Below are positions 1 to 8,755 of a DNA stretch of 64,000 nucleotides, in pieces. The notes below the pieces were generated by a model, which saw nothing but the letters and a program-made list of their open reading frames with translations, did no database searches and was not told the DNA's origin. This stretch comes from Microbacterium sp. nov. GSS16 (GTDB lineage Bacteria; Actinomycetota; Actinomycetes; Actinomycetales; Microbacteriaceae): NCBI RefSeq assembly GCF_028198145.1, contig NZ_CP116338.1, positions 1,798,001 to 1,862,000 on the forward strand, in the 5' to 3' direction. A program made the position numbers and the translations under genes. Each line of letters starts with the position of its first letter. Position 1 is the stretch's first letter.

Positions 1-579
1 GACGTTCCCGTGGTCGAGGTGATCGGCCCGGCGGTGCGCCGCGCGGTCTCGACGACGCGCAACGGCCGTGTCGGCGTGATCGGCACGGTCGGCACGATCG
101 GCTCGCGCGCCTACCAGGACATGCTCGAGGTGAACGAGCGCCTGGAAGTGTTCACTGCCGCCTGCCCTCGCTTCGTCGAATTCGTCGAAGCCGGCATCAC
201 CGGCTCGCCGGAGGTGCTGGCCGTGGCCGAGGAGTATCTCGCGCCGCTGCGGGATGCCCAGGTCGACACCCTCGTGCTGGGATGCACGCACTACCCTTTC
301 CTGCGCGGCGCGATCAGCTATGTGATGGGCCAGGGGGTCTCGCTCGTGTCCAGCGACGACGAGACCGCCGCCGATGTCTATCGTCAGCTCGTGAAGCGCG
401 ACCAGCTCGCCTCGCAGGGCGCCGTCGCCAGCTACGTGTACGAGGCGACCGGGGACTCGGCGGAGGACTTCACCGCGCTCGCCAACCGCCTGATGGGTCA
501 CGAGGTGCGCGACGTGCAGCTCGTGCAGACCGGCGTGATCGACCTGCCCTACCTGCTCGACGCCGATACCCGGCCCTGA
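1..579 (+). CDS. murI: Glutamate racemase, C-terminal part (5' end outside window)
   Basis: The frame is open from the first base and ends in TGA at 577-579, leaving about 192 residues. This is roughly the last 70% of the usual 260-280 residue enzyme. The LGCTHYP motif (bases about 277-297) holds the second catalytic cysteine of the aspartate/glutamate racemase family, and the segment before it (GSPEVLAVAEEYL) is typical of MurI. The enzyme converts L-glutamate to D-glutamate in the cytoplasm for peptidoglycan precursor synthesis. rph follows after 24 bases, and murI-rph-rdgB is a common actinobacterial order. A valine codon (GTG) at base 10 could be mistaken for a start, but family alignment puts the true start upstream of the window. 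Confidence 0.93.
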   Translation, partial: DVPVVEVIGPAVRRAVSTTRNGRVGVIGTVGTIGSRAYQDMLEVNERLEVFTAACPRFVEFVEAGITGSPEVLAVAEEYLAPLRDAQVDTLVLGCTHYPFLRGAISYVMGQGVSLVSSDDETAADVYRQLVKRDQLASQGAVASYVYEATGDSAEDFTALANRLMGHEVRDVQLVQTGVIDLPYLLDADTRP

Positions 580-603
580 ACCCGAATGCTCCGAGAGGAC
601 ACC

Positions 604-1350
604 ATGACCGACATCGTCCGCGCCGACGGGCGCAGCACCGACCAGCTCCGCGAGATCACGATCGAGCGCGGCTGGTCTGCGCACGCCGAGGGCTCGGCAC
701 TGATCAGCTTCGGCGGCACGAAGGTGCTGTGCACCGCATCGTTCACCAACGGCGTGCCCCGATGGCTGACGGGCAAGGGCAAGGGGTGGGTGACCGCCGA
801 ATACGCGATGCTGCCCCGCGCCACCAACAGCCGTAATGACCGTGAGAGCGTGAAGGGTCGCATCGGCGGTCGCACGCACGAGATCTCTCGGCTCATCGGC
901 CGTGCGCTGCGCGCCGTGGTCGACACGAAGGCGCTCGGCGAGAACACCATCGTCATCGACTGCGACGTGCTGCAGGCCGACGGCGGCACCCGCACCGCCG
1001 CTATCACCGGCGCCTACGTCGCGCTCGCCGACGCCGTCGAATGGGGCCGCGATAAGAAGTTCATCGGCAGGAACGCCAAGCCGCTGCTCGACACAGTCGC
1101 CGCCGTGTCGGTGGGCATCGTCGACGGCGAGCCGATGCTCGATCTCGCCTACGTCGAGGACGTGCGTGCCGAGACCGATATGAACGTCGTCGTCACCGGC
1201 CGCGGTCTCTTCGTCGAGGTGCAGGGCACCGCAGAGGGAGCGCCGTTCGACAAGCGCGAGCTCGACGCGCTGCTCGACCTCGGTGTGAACGGCTGCGCTT
1301 CTCTGAAGGAGCATCAGCTCGCGGCGCTGGGCGAGGGGGGCGCCGAGTGA
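604..1350 (+). CDS. rph: Ribonuclease PH
   Basis: A 248-residue protein, normal for RNase PH. This phosphate-dependent 3'-to-5' exoribonuclease trims tRNA 3' ends. The start is ATG 604, chosen because GAGAGGA at 590-597 is a good ribosome-binding site for it; an ATG 18 bases earlier overlaps that site. N-terminal VRADGR, RGTH-like [18 protein letters not shown] and the [19 protein letters not shown] core are diagnostic of the family. It sits between murI and rdgB and overlaps rdgB by four bases (GTGA), so the two are probably translationally coupled. Confidence 0.97.
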   Translation: MTDIVRADGRSTDQLREITIERGWSAHAEGSALISFGGTKVLCTASFTNGVPRWLTGKGKGWVTAEYAMLPRATNSRNDRESVKGRIGGRTHEISRLIGRALRAVVDTKALGENTIVIDCDVLQADGGTRTAAITGAYVALADAVEWGRDKKFIGRNAKPLLDTVAAVSVGIVDGEPMLDLAYVEDVRAETDMNVVVTGRGLFVEVQGTAEGAPFDKRELDALLDLGVNGCASLKEHQLAALGEGGAE

Positions 1351-1940
1351 AGGTCGTTCTCGCCACCCACAACCCGCACAAGGTCACCGAGTTCCAGCAG
1401 ATCACCGCCTCGACCCGCCCCGACCTCGAGGTGATCGGCTATGACGGCCCTGAGCCGGTCGAAGACGGGGTGACCTTCGCGCAGAACGCCCTGATCAAGG
1501 CGCGTGCGGCGTTCGCGCACACCGGTCTGCCGTCGCTCGCCGATGACTCCGGTATCTGCGTCGACGTGCTCGGCGGATCCCCGGGAGTGTTCTCGGCGTA
1601 CTGGGCAGGGCAGAAGAAGGATGCCGCCGCGAACCTGGAGCTGCTGCTCGATCAGCTCCGCGACGTCGCCGACCCGCACCGCAGCGCGCAGTTCCACTCG
1701 ACCATAGCGCTGGTGACGGCAGACGGGCAGGAGCGCGTCGTGGAGGGAATCTGGCCGGGCCGGCTGGCGCACCGGGCATCCGGTACCGGCGGATTCGGCT
1801 ACGACCCGATCTTCATCCCCGACGGTCAGGACCCGGCATCCGAGCGCTCGGTCGGCGAGTTCACCGACGCCGAGAAGCAGGCGCAGTCGCATCGGGCCCG
1901 CGCGTTCCAGGCCCTCATCCCGCTGCTCGCCGCGCTGTAG
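1347..1940 (+). CDS. rdgB: Non-canonical purine NTP pyrophosphatase (RdgB/HAM1)
   Basis: A 197-residue protein opening with [14 protein letters not shown], the HAM1 nucleotide-binding N-terminus (family SHNxxKxxE). [21 protein letters not shown] carries the catalytic acidic residues, and GGFGYDPIF is the base-recognition loop. It hydrolyses ITP, XTP and dITP to monophosphates and so sanitises the nucleotide pool. GTG 1347 overlaps the rph stop codon (GTGA). The gene ends the murI-rph-rdgB unit; a weak hairpin follows at 1972-1994. Confidence 0.97.
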   Translation: MKVVLATHNPHKVTEFQQITASTRPDLEVIGYDGPEPVEDGVTFAQNALIKARAAFAHTGLPSLADDSGICVDVLGGSPGVFSAYWAGQKKDAAANLELLLDQLRDVADPHRSAQFHSTIALVTADGQERVVEGIWPGRLAHRASGTGGFGYDPIFIPDGQDPASERSVGEFTDAEKQAQSHRARAFQALIPLLAAL

Positions 1941-1971
1941 CGTCGCCTCGCGCCGTTGTTGAGAAGCGTTA

Positions 1972-1994
1972 CCGTTCCCGAGTAGGCGGAACGG
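1972..1994. terminator. Weak hairpin after rdgB
   Basis: CCGTTCC (1972-1978) and GGAACGG (1988-1994) form a 7-bp inverted repeat with a 9-nt loop and no U-run. It could end the murI-rph-rdgB transcript, or act as an operator just upstream of the cation-efflux promoter. Confidence 0.35.
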
Positions 1995-2018
1995 GCCTTC
2001 TGCGGTGACGACCCGGCC

Positions 2019-2024
2019 TAGCCT
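2019..2024 (+). promoter_or_regulatory. -10 hexamer TAGCCT, leaderless start for CDF gene
   Basis: TAGCCT lies 6 nt before ATG 2031. There is no room for a ribosome-binding site between the expected transcription start and the ATG, so the mRNA is probably leaderless. Confidence 0.6.
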
Positions 2025-2030
2025 GGAGTC

Positions 2031-2951
2031 ATGCACGACCACGCACCCGCCGCCGGGGGGATCCGCGACGCCGGTCACCGGCGCCTGCTGGCGATTTCGC
2101 TGACGCTGACCGCCACCGTGATGGTGGTGCAGGTGGTCGGCGCCATCCTGTCGGGTTCGCTGGCGCTGCTCGCCGATGCCGCGCACATGTTCACCGACTC
2201 ATCGGCGCTGGTGATCGCCCTGGTCGCGACCGCGGTCGCCGCGCGGCCTGCCGACGACCGACGCACGTTCGGCTATCAGCGCGCCGAGGTGTTCGGTGCG
2301 CTGATCAACGCGATCATCCTCATCGCGCTCATGGTCGTGGTCGCCGTGCAGGGCATCCAGCGCCTGCTCGACCCGGGCGAGACGGAGGTGGCGGGCCCGC
2401 TCATGCTCGCCGTCGCGGTCATCGGCATGGTCGCCAACGCCATCGCGATGTGGGTGCTCGGTCGCGCGCAGAAGACGAGCATCAACGTGCGCGGTGCCTA
2501 CCTCGAGGTGATGGGCGACCTGATCGGCTCGGCGATGGTCATCGTCGCTGCGGTCGTGATCGTGACCACCAGGTGGATGCCCGCCGACGCGATCGCGTCG
2601 CTGCTGATCGCGGTGCTCATCCTGCCGCGCGCCCTCTCGCTGCTGCGGGAGGTGTTCTCGGTGCTCGCCGAGTCGGCGCCGCAGGGCATGGCGATCAGCG
2701 AGATCCGCGAGCACCTGAAGGTGTACCCGGGTGTGGTCGACGTGCACGATGTGCACGTGTGGCAGCTCACGCGCGGCGCGCCCGTGTTCACCGCGCACGT
2801 GAAGGTCGAGCCTGCCGTGCTCGCATCGGGTGAGGCGTCGCGGCTGCTGCAGGATCTGCAGAGCTGCCTGGCTCACCACTTCGACGTCGAGCACTCGACC
2901 TTCCAGCTCGAGCCCGCCGACCACGACGACTGCGAGGCCGCGCACGCCTGA
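2031..2951 (+). CDS. Cation diffusion facilitator (CzcD/ZitB-type) metal exporter
   Basis: A 306-residue cytoplasmic-membrane protein with about six hydrophobic helices (residues about 20-200) followed by a soluble C-terminal domain. The N-terminus begins MHDH, a short His-containing tail. TM2 holds ALLADAAHMFTDSSA with the HxxxD zinc site, and TM5 has EVMGDLIGSAMVI, a conservative variant of the second HxxxD site with Gly before Asp. The C-terminal VVDVHDVHVWQLT motif matches the cytoplasmic ferredoxin-like domain of Zn/Cd/Co exporters. The family exchanges divalent metal for protons. Exact metal specificity cannot be read from the sequence. It is convergent with ligD. Confidence 0.92.
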   Translation: MHDHAPAAGGIRDAGHRRLLAISLTLTATVMVVQVVGAILSGSLALLADAAHMFTDSSALVIALVATAVAARPADDRRTFGYQRAEVFGALINAIILIALMVVVAVQGIQRLLDPGETEVAGPLMLAVAVIGMVANAIAMWVLGRAQKTSINVRGAYLEVMGDLIGSAMVIVAAVVIVTTRWMPADAIASLLIAVLILPRALSLLREVFSVLAESAPQGMAISEIREHLKVYPGVVDVHDVHVWQLTRGAPVFTAHVKVEPAVLASGEASRLLQDLQSCLAHHFDVEHSTFQLEPADHDDCEAAHA

Positions 2952-3008
2952 GCGCCTGCGAGCCCCGCTGCAGAGCCCGCGAGCGCGCCGACTGGATCGG
3001 TGCAGCGT

Positions 3009-5525
3009 TCAGCCCTCGACGCGCACCTCGTCGGGCGACTTGTCGGGCCGGAGCCCCCGCCAGCGGGAGTGACGGAGGATGCCGCCCGGCGACCAGTTCG
3101 CGAACTCGACCTCGCCGACCAGCTCGGGCCGCACCCACAGGGCGTCGGACGCATCCGGGGCGGGGACCCGCAGCGGCGCCGCCTTCATGCGCAGCGGTTC
3201 GAGCTGCGCGGAGAGCTCGTGCAGCATCCGGTCGGTGAATCCGGTGCCCACCCGACCGACGTAGCGCAGCCCGCCCTGCGATTCGGAGGAGGGGACGGCG
3301 AGCAGCAGCGAGCCGATGCCGCTGCGGCGGCTGCCCTGTCCTGGCCGGATGCCGACGATGACGACCTCCTGCGTGTGCGTCTGCTTGAGTTTCAGCCACG
3401 ATCCCGACCGCCGGCCGGGCCGGTACCGGGAGTCGGGGTCTTTCGCGACGACACCCTCGAGACCGAACTCGCGGCTCGCGTCGAGCGCCGCCTCGAGATC
3501 GTCGAACACCGGCGGCACCTGCACGGGGGCGTCGAGGTCGGCGGCGAGCTGCTCGAGCAGCTCACGCCGCCGGCGCAGCGACATGCCCGTGAGGTCGTGC
3601 CCGTCGAGGCGCAGCAGATCGAAGAGCATGTAGACGACCGGCGTGCGCACGACCTCGCGCTCGATCTCTCGGCCCTTGGTGAGGTGCATCCGGTTCTGGA
3701 GGCGGGCGAAGCTGGGGCGTCCGTCGCGGTCGAAGGCGACGATCTCGCCGTCGACCACAGCGTCGTCGGCCGGCAGATGCGGGGCTCCGTCGGCAGTGAG
3801 CTCGGGGTAGCGTGCCGTGATGTCGGTGCCGCTGCGGGCGCGCAGACTGAACCGGTCCGGCCCGTCGTCGCCGCGCTGCCAGGTGCCGACCGCGCGGATG
3901 CCGTCCCACTTGATCTCGGCCCACGACGGGTCGCTGAGCGAACGGGCGAGCCCGGGCGTGCCGGACTCGGACAGCATCGGCGGGATGAAGGAGGGGAGCG
4001 GACGGGCGTCGGCGCTGCTCTCCGGCGCGGGGCGAGCGGGCTCCTCGGGGCGGGACGGCTTCGCGGTGCGGGATGGCTTCTCGGGACGGGCGGGCCTCTG
4101 CGTGCGATGCGCGGAGCGGTGCTCGGGATCCGGATGAGAGGTCGCGTCCTTCATGCGGTGCAGCAGCCACTGCGACTTCTCGCCCTCGCCGCTCGTACGG
4201 ATCAGGGCGAGGCGAGCTGAGCCGAGCCGGCCGCCGGTCTGGCCGGTGAAGGTTCCGATCACCTCATCGTCGCGCCATTTCTCCAGCGAGACCGTGCCCG
4301 TGTCCCATACCGTCATCGACCCCGCGCCGTACTCGCCGGTCGGTATCTCGCCCTCGAAGGTGAGGTACTCGAGCGGATGCGGCTCGGTCATCACCGCCAG
4401 GTGGTTGCGGTCCGCGGTCTCAGGCACGCCCTTCGGCACTGCCCAGCTGATCAGCACGCCATCCCGTTCGATGCGCAGGTCGTAGTGCAGCCGGCTGGCG
4501 TGGTGCTCCTGGATGACGAACCGCGGCGCGCCACCGGAGCTCGCATATGCTGTCTTCGGCATGGGCTCGGGCGTCTTCGCGGCGTCGCGCTTGGCGAGGT
4601 ACGAGGTGAGCGCCGTGCTGGCCGGGGCCAGAGCGGCGAGCGGGTCGATGCCGGCCTCCATCCGCTGCAGCACCTCATACAGTTCGAGGTGTCGCAGCTC
4701 GGGGTCGTCGAGTTCGTCCCAGGTGCGCGGTGCGGCGACCCAGGGACGCGCGCGTCCGCGCAGCGAGTAGGGTGCGATGGTGGTCTTCGAGGCGCTGTTC
4801 TGGCTCCAATCGATGAACACCCGTCCGCCGCGCTGCGATTTCGCCATGACGTGCGTGGCGAGCTCGGGGTGGTCGGCTTCGATCAGTCGGGCGATCTCCT
4901 TCGCCACGGCCGAGACATCGTCGCTGGACTGCAGTCCGGTGCCGTCGTCGGTGGTGGGCAGGCGGGCGTAGAGGTGGATGCCCTTGCTGCCGCTGGTGAC
5001 CGGCATGGGCTCGAGCCCCATCCCGCTCAGGATGCCCCGGGCGATCCGCGCGATCTCCGCGCACTGTGCGAGCCCCACCCCGGGGCCCGGGTCGAGGTCG
5101 AGCACCATCCGGTCGGGCATGCCCCGACCGCCCGAATGCGTGAAGCGCCACTGCGGCACGTGCAGCTCGAGGGCTGCGATCTGCGCGAACCACACCAGTG
5201 AGGCGACGTCGTCGGCGAGGGGGTACTCCTTGGGGCCGTCGGAGTGCTCGATCGGCATCCGCCTGATCCAGTCCGGCGCGCCGCGCTCGAGCTGCTTGGT
5301 GAAGAAGCTCTCGCCCGGGGCATCCGCTGTGCCGACGCCGTCGACCCATCTCTTGCGGGTGACCGGACGCCCGCGCATGTGCGGCAGCATGAGCGGGGCG
5401 ATCTGCGAGTAGTAGGCGATCACCTCGCCCTTGGTCGTCCCGGTCTCGGGATAGACGACCTTGTCGAGGTTGGTGACGCGCAGGCGGCGGCCGTCGATCT
5501 GAACGACCTGCTCGCCGGATGCCAT
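3009..5525 (-). CDS. ligD: Multifunctional ATP-dependent DNA ligase D (POL-PE-LIG)
   Basis: An 838-residue NHEJ enzyme. Domains run in the mycobacterial order: primase-polymerase (about 10-290; LDKVVYPETG, MVLDLDPGPG with the metal Asp pair, VTSGSKGIHLYA), 3'-phosphoesterase (about 335-458; HHASRLHYDLR, EPHPLEY, GEYGAG, so the family's metal/catalytic His, Asp and Arg positions look intact), a basic Pro/Arg/Lys-rich linker (about 458-510), then the ligase (AEIKWDGIRAVG, nucleophilic Lys near residue 538; DGEIVAFD; EGVVAKD; WLKLK). With Ku it fills, trims and seals double-strand breaks. ATG 5525 is chosen because TAACCT lies 6 nt upstream. It is divergent from ku, 67 bases apart. Confidence 0.96.
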   Translation of the reverse strand: MASGEQVVQIDGRRLRVTNLDKVVYPETGTTKGEVIAYYSQIAPLMLPHMRGRPVTRKRWVDGVGTADAPGESFFTKQLERGAPDWIRRMPIEHSDGPKEYPLADDVASLVWFAQIAALELHVPQWRFTHSGGRGMPDRMVLDLDPGPGVGLAQCAEIARIARGILSGMGLEPMPVTSGSKGIHLYARLPTTDDGTGLQSSDDVSAVAKEIARLIEADHPELATHVMAKSQRGGRVFIDWSQNSASKTTIAPYSLRGRARPWVAAPRTWDELDDPELRHLELYEVLQRMEAGIDPLAALAPASTALTSYLAKRDAAKTPEPMPKTAYASSGGAPRFVIQEHHASRLHYDLRIERDGVLISWAVPKGVPETADRNHLAVMTEPHPLEYLTFEGEIPTGEYGAGSMTVWDTGTVSLEKWRDDEVIGTFTGQTGGRLGSARLALIRTSGEGEKSQWLLHRMKDATSHPDPEHRSAHRTQRPARPEKPSRTAKPSRPEEPARPAPESSADARPLPSFIPPMLSESGTPGLARSLSDPSWAEIKWDGIRAVGTWQRGDDGPDRFSLRARSGTDITARYPELTADGAPHLPADDAVVDGEIVAFDRDGRPSFARLQNRMHLTKGREIEREVVRTPVVYMLFDLLRLDGHDLTGMSLRRRRELLEQLAADLDAPVQVPPVFDDLEAALDASREFGLEGVVAKDPDSRYRPGRRSGSWLKLKQTHTQEVVIVGIRPGQGSRRSGIGSLLLAVPSSESQGGLRYVGRVGTGFTDRMLHELSAQLEPLRMKAAPLRVPAPDASDALWVRPELVGEVEFANWSPGGILRHSRWRGLRPDKSPDEVRVEG

Positions 5526-5531
5526 GGGGCC

Positions 5532-5537
5532 AGGTTA
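5532..5537 (-). promoter_or_regulatory. -10 hexamer TAACCT, leaderless start for ligD
   Basis: On the minus strand TAACCT is followed by 6 nt and then the ligD ATG. The 67-bp ligD/ku spacer must hold both promoters. Confidence 0.55.
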
Positions 5538-5592
5538 GTGGGCATCCGCAACCCCCTCGCCGCGGGCTGGCGGTCTGGTGTTCACTGTCAGC

Positions 5593-6546
5593 ATGAGAAG
5601 CATCTGGAAGGGCGCCCTGACGTTCGGTCTCGTGAACGTCCCGGTGAAGGTGTACTCCGCGACCGAGGACCACGACGTGCCGCTGCATCAGGTGCACCAC
5701 GAGGACGGCGGGCGCATCCGCTACCAGCGCGTGTGCGAGATCGACGGGCAGCCGGTCGAGTACGCCGACATCGACCGCGCCTACGTCGACGACGGGCAGA
5801 CCATCGTGCTCACCAAGGACGACCTGGCCTCCCTCCCCGCCGAGAAGAGCCGTGAGATCGACGTGGTCGAGTTCGTGCCCAGCGAGCAGGTCGATCTGCT
5901 GACGCTCGACAAGGCCTACTATCTCGAACCGGATTCGAAGTCGCCGAAGGCCTACGTGCTGCTGCGGAAGACCCTCGAGCAGACCGACCGCACCGCGATC
6001 GTGCGCTTCACCCTGCGGCAGAAGACCCGCCTGGCGGCTCTGCGCGTGCGCGGCGACGTGCTGGTGCTGCAGACGCTGCTGTGGTCGGACGAGGTGCGCG
6101 AGGCCGCTTTCCCGGCGCTGGACGAGGACGTTCGGATCAGCAAGAAAGAGCTCGAGATGTCGGCTGCTCTCGTCGAGAGCTACTCGAGCGACTTCGACCC
6201 GGAGGAGTTCGTCGACGAGTACCAGAAGGAGCTGCGCACGCTCATCGACGCGAAGATCGAGGCCGGCGAGGGCTTCGACGTCGCGGAGACCTTCGGCGAC
6301 GAGGGCAAGGCCGAGAAGGGCGGCGAGGTCATCGACCTCATGGAGGCGCTGCGCGCCAGCGTCGAGCGCACCAAAGCGGCCAGGAAGGGTGGCGGCGCGG
6401 CGGCGAAGGACGCCGATGATGAGGACGCCGACGAGGTCGGTGACGACGAGAAGCCGTCGCCGAAGGGCAAGAAGGCAACGTCGAAGCAGTCAGCGCCCAA
6501 GAAGTCAGCGCCCAAGAAGTCGGCGCCCAAGAAGAAGGCCGGCTGA
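5593..6546 (+). CDS. ku: Ku homodimer, non-homologous end-joining protein
   Basis: 317 residues. MRSIWKGALTFGLVNVPVKV is the classic bacterial Ku N-terminus, which fixes the start at ATG 5593 rather than the GTG 15 bases upstream. The core DNA-encircling domain runs to about residue 255 (AYYLEPDSKSPKAYVLL, FTLRQKTRLAALR, LVLQTLLWSDEVR). The tail (about 265-317) switches from acidic (DADDEDADEVGDDE) to Lys-rich, ending in three copies of the five-residue repeat SAPKK. Such basic tails bind DNA and let Ku thread inward in other actinobacteria. Ku recruits LigD, encoded divergently next door. The 15-bp DNA repeat (about 6489-6533) may vary in copy number between strains. Confidence 0.97.
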   Translation: MRSIWKGALTFGLVNVPVKVYSATEDHDVPLHQVHHEDGGRIRYQRVCEIDGQPVEYADIDRAYVDDGQTIVLTKDDLASLPAEKSREIDVVEFVPSEQVDLLTLDKAYYLEPDSKSPKAYVLLRKTLEQTDRTAIVRFTLRQKTRLAALRVRGDVLVLQTLLWSDEVREAAFPALDEDVRISKKELEMSAALVESYSSDFDPEEFVDEYQKELRTLIDAKIEAGEGFDVAETFGDEGKAEKGGEVIDLMEALRASVERTKAARKGGGAAAKDADDEDADEVGDDEKPSPKGKKATSKQSAPKKSAPKKSAPKKKAG

Positions 6547-6574
6547 CGAGCGGAACCTCGCCGGTCGCCGCGGT

Positions 6575-7354
6575 TCAGTGCTTGCCGTCTCCGTCGAGGT
6601 CGGGCGCGCGATCGAAGACCTCGGGCTCGAGTCGCAGTGCTGCGGCTTCGTCGGCGTCTGTGACGACGTCGGCGCCCGCCGACGCGGCCTTCTTCGCCTT
6701 GTGGCGTTCGCTGAGGTAGTGCCAGAGGGTGATGACGGCCGTACCGCCGACGGCGGCCAGCAGAATCAGGTCGATGTAGCTCTGCACGAAGTCCGCGACG
6801 GGCGGGATGAACCCGATCAGGTATCCGAACATGGTCAAGCCGAAGCCCCATAGCACGGCGCCGATGAGGTTGTAGAGCGAATAGCGCTTCCACGGCATAT
6901 GCCCGACGCCCGCGGCCACCGGGGCGAACGTGCGCACGATCGGCACGAACCGGGCGAGGATCACCGTGATCCCGCCGAAGCGCTCGAAGAACGCGTTGGT
7001 GCGCTCGACGTTCTTCACGCTGAACAGGCCGGACTCCTTGCGCTCGAAGACGGCGGGCCCGCCCTTGTGACCGATCAGGTACCCGACCTCGCCTCCGACG
7101 AAGGCGGCGAGCCCGATCAGCAGAGCGACCACCCACACATTGAGCCCGAACACACCGTGCTCGGAGGCGCCGATCGGGTGCGACAGCAGTCCCGCGATCA
7201 CGAGCAGCGTGTCGCCGGGCAGGAGGAACCCGACGAGCAGGCCGGTCTCGGCGAAGACGATGAAGCAGACGACGGCGAGCGCCCACGGGCCGGCCGCGCT
7301 GATGATGGTCTCCGGATCGAGCCACGGGATCAGAGCCGTCGGTGCCTGGAGCAT
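6575..7354 (-). CDS. DedA-family (SNARE-associated/VTT) membrane protein
   Basis: 259 residues with about five hydrophobic segments. FAETGLLVGFLLPGDTLLVIAG and the GGEVGYLIGHKGG and RFVPIVRTFAPVAAGVG motifs are diagnostic of DedA proteins, which are linked to undecaprenyl-phosphate/lipid flipping and membrane homeostasis. The arginine-containing F..R(F)VP.vR motif is present. The C-terminus is charged (HKAKKAA...). Start ATG 7354 gives the normal family N-terminus; an in-frame extension upstream would run into the tRNA-Leu gene and is rejected. No clear ribosome-binding site precedes it. The gene lies 57 bases downstream of tRNA-Leu on the same strand, so read-through from the tRNA promoter is possible. 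Confidence 0.92.
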   Translation of the reverse strand: MLQAPTALIPWLDPETIISAAGPWALAVVCFIVFAETGLLVGFLLPGDTLLVIAGLLSHPIGASEHGVFGLNVWVVALLIGLAAFVGGEVGYLIGHKGGPAVFERKESGLFSVKNVERTNAFFERFGGITVILARFVPIVRTFAPVAAGVGHMPWKRYSLYNLIGAVLWGFGLTMFGYLIGFIPPVADFVQSYIDLILLAAVGGTAVITLWHYLSERHKAKKAASAGADVVTDADEAAALRLEPEVFDRAPDLDGDGKH

Positions 7355-7410
7355 GGTGTGGAGCAAAGGAGTTCCCGTCGTTCGACATCGGCGGAGTACA
7401 TGGGGTGCGG

Positions 7411-7492
7411 TGCGGAAGATGGGACTTGAACCCACACGCCCGGGGGCACAGGAACCTAAATCCTGCGTGTCTACCGATTCCACCACTTCCGC
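7411..7492 (-). tRNA. tRNA-Leu (anticodon UAG)
   Basis: Read on the minus strand, GCGGAAG (7492-7486) pairs with CTTCCGC at the 3' end, followed by discriminator A. The CAGGA/TCCTG anticodon stem encloses TTTAGGT, giving anticodon UAG (codon CUA). A variable arm (GCCCCCGGGCGT region) and the T-arm GGTTCAAGTCCC follow. The 82-nt length with an extended variable loop fits a type II leucine tRNA. CCA is not encoded. Confidence 0.95.
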
Positions 7493-7563
7493 GCGGTCTC
7501 GAGTCTAGCGATCGAGTCGGTCGGGTTTCCCGTAGATCTGCCGACAGCCGCAGCAACGGGCGC

Positions 7564-7572
7564 TGTGGATAA
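7564..7572 (-). promoter_or_regulatory. Perfect DnaA box (TTATCCACA) ahead of the Tad cluster
   Basis: TGTGGATAA on the plus strand is the exact complement of the TTATCCACA consensus. It stands alone, 49 bases before the first pilus gene. A single box occurs by chance only rarely in such GC-rich DNA. Function unproven. Confidence 0.4.
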
Positions 7573-7612
7573 CTTCCGCGCCGCCAGGACGATCTCTGTC
7601 AGGATGCCGGGC

Positions 7613-8755
7613 GTGAGTCATCCGTCCGTCGCCGTCGCCGAGAGAGTGCGCCGGCGTCTGCGCCTGGAGAGCACCGACCCGGCGGCGCATCCTGACGAGG
7701 CGCGGCGGATCGCGCAGCTCGAGGTGCGGCGGCACAACGACCTCGCCCTGCAGCGCGGCGAGGCGATGATCGACGACGAGGCGGCTCTCGTGCGCGACGT
7801 GCTGGCATCCGTCTCGGGCTTCGGCGCGCTGCAGCCGCTTCTCGACGACCCCGAGATCGAGGAGATCTGGCTCAACGGCCCCGATCGGGTCTTCGTCGCC
7901 AAGGACGGCGCGACGCACCGCGTCGATCTGCCGCTGACGGATGCCGTGATCCGCGATCTCGTCGAGCGGATGCTGCAGACCACGGGGCGCCGGGTCGACG
8001 TCAGCCAGCCGTTCGTCGATGCCTCCCTGCCCGACGGGTCGCGGCTGCACGTCGCCATCGCCGATGTGGTGCGCGGCTCATGGGCGGTGAACATCCGCAA
8101 GTTCCTGAAGCGGCACCGCACCCTCGACGCGCTGATCGCGCAGGGCTCGGTGCCCGAGCACGTCGCGTCCGTGCTGCTCGCCGGCCTGCGCGAGGGGCGC
8201 AGCATCATCGTCTCGGGCGCCACGCACGCGGGCAAGACCACGCTGCTCGGCGCCCTGCTCGCGGCCTGCGCGGCGGAGCAGCGCATCATCACCGTCGAGG
8301 AGACCTTCGAGCTCGCCGTCGACGGACCCGATGTCGTGGCGCTGCAGGGGCGACAGGCGAGCCTGGAGGGCACGGGCGAGATCACGCTGAGGCGGCTGGT
8401 GAAAGAGGCTCTGCGCATGCGTCCCGACCGGCTCGTCGTCGGCGAGGTCCGCGACGCCGAGGCGCTCGATCTCGTGCTCGCGCTCAACACCGGCGTTCCC
8501 GGCGCGGGCACGGTGCACGCCAACTCCGCGGCCGAAGCCCTCGAGAAGCTCGCGCTGCTGCCCCTGCTCGCCGGGCGCAACATCGACCGCGCGTTCATCG
8601 CGCCGGCGCTGGCGTCCTCGATCTCATTCGTCGTGCACTGCCGGCGCGAGGCCGACGGATCCCGTCGCGTGGCCGAACTGATCGCGCCGACGGGCGAGGT
8701 CGTCGACGGACGCATCATGAGCACACCGGTCTACCGGGCGGAGGGAGGGGGATGA
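7613..8755 (+). CDS. cpaF: CpaF/TadA-type secretion ATPase
   Basis: 380 residues from GTG 7613, preferred because AGGA at 7601-7604 lies 8 nt upstream; ATG 7604 is the alternative and adds three residues. The protein is a hexameric type II/IV secretion NTPase of the Tad subfamily. GFGALQPLLDDPEIEEIWLNGP is the conserved N-terminal domain, IIVSGATHAGKTTLLGALLA has the Walker A (GATHAGKT, with His where Gly/Ser is usual), and EALRMRPDRLVVGEVRDAEA is the Walker B/Asp-box region. TVHANSAAEALEKL has the His-box. It should power assembly of Flp-type pili at the membrane. ATGA overlap with the next gene shows an operon. Confidence 0.93.
   Translation: MSHPSVAVAERVRRRLRLESTDPAAHPDEARRIAQLEVRRHNDLALQRGEAMIDDEAALVRDVLASVSGFGALQPLLDDPEIEEIWLNGPDRVFVAKDGATHRVDLPLTDAVIRDLVERMLQTTGRRVDVSQPFVDASLPDGSRLHVAIADVVRGSWAVNIRKFLKRHRTLDALIAQGSVPEHVASVLLAGLREGRSIIVSGATHAGKTTLLGALLAACAAEQRIITVEETFELAVDGPDVVALQGRQASLEGTGEITLRRLVKEALRMRPDRLVVGEVRDAEALDLVLALNTGVPGAGTVHANSAAEALEKLALLPLLAGRNIDRAFIAPALASSISFVVHCRREADGSRRVAELIAPTGEVVDGRIMSTPVYRAEGGG

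Noticed and set aside
3000..4220. 406-codon plus-strand frame inside ligD
   Set aside because: It is the complement of the ligase coding sequence and shows no recognisable motif.
7355..7410. N-terminal extension of the DedA protein upstream
   Set aside because: It would read through the tRNA-Leu gene and adds residues not typical of the family.
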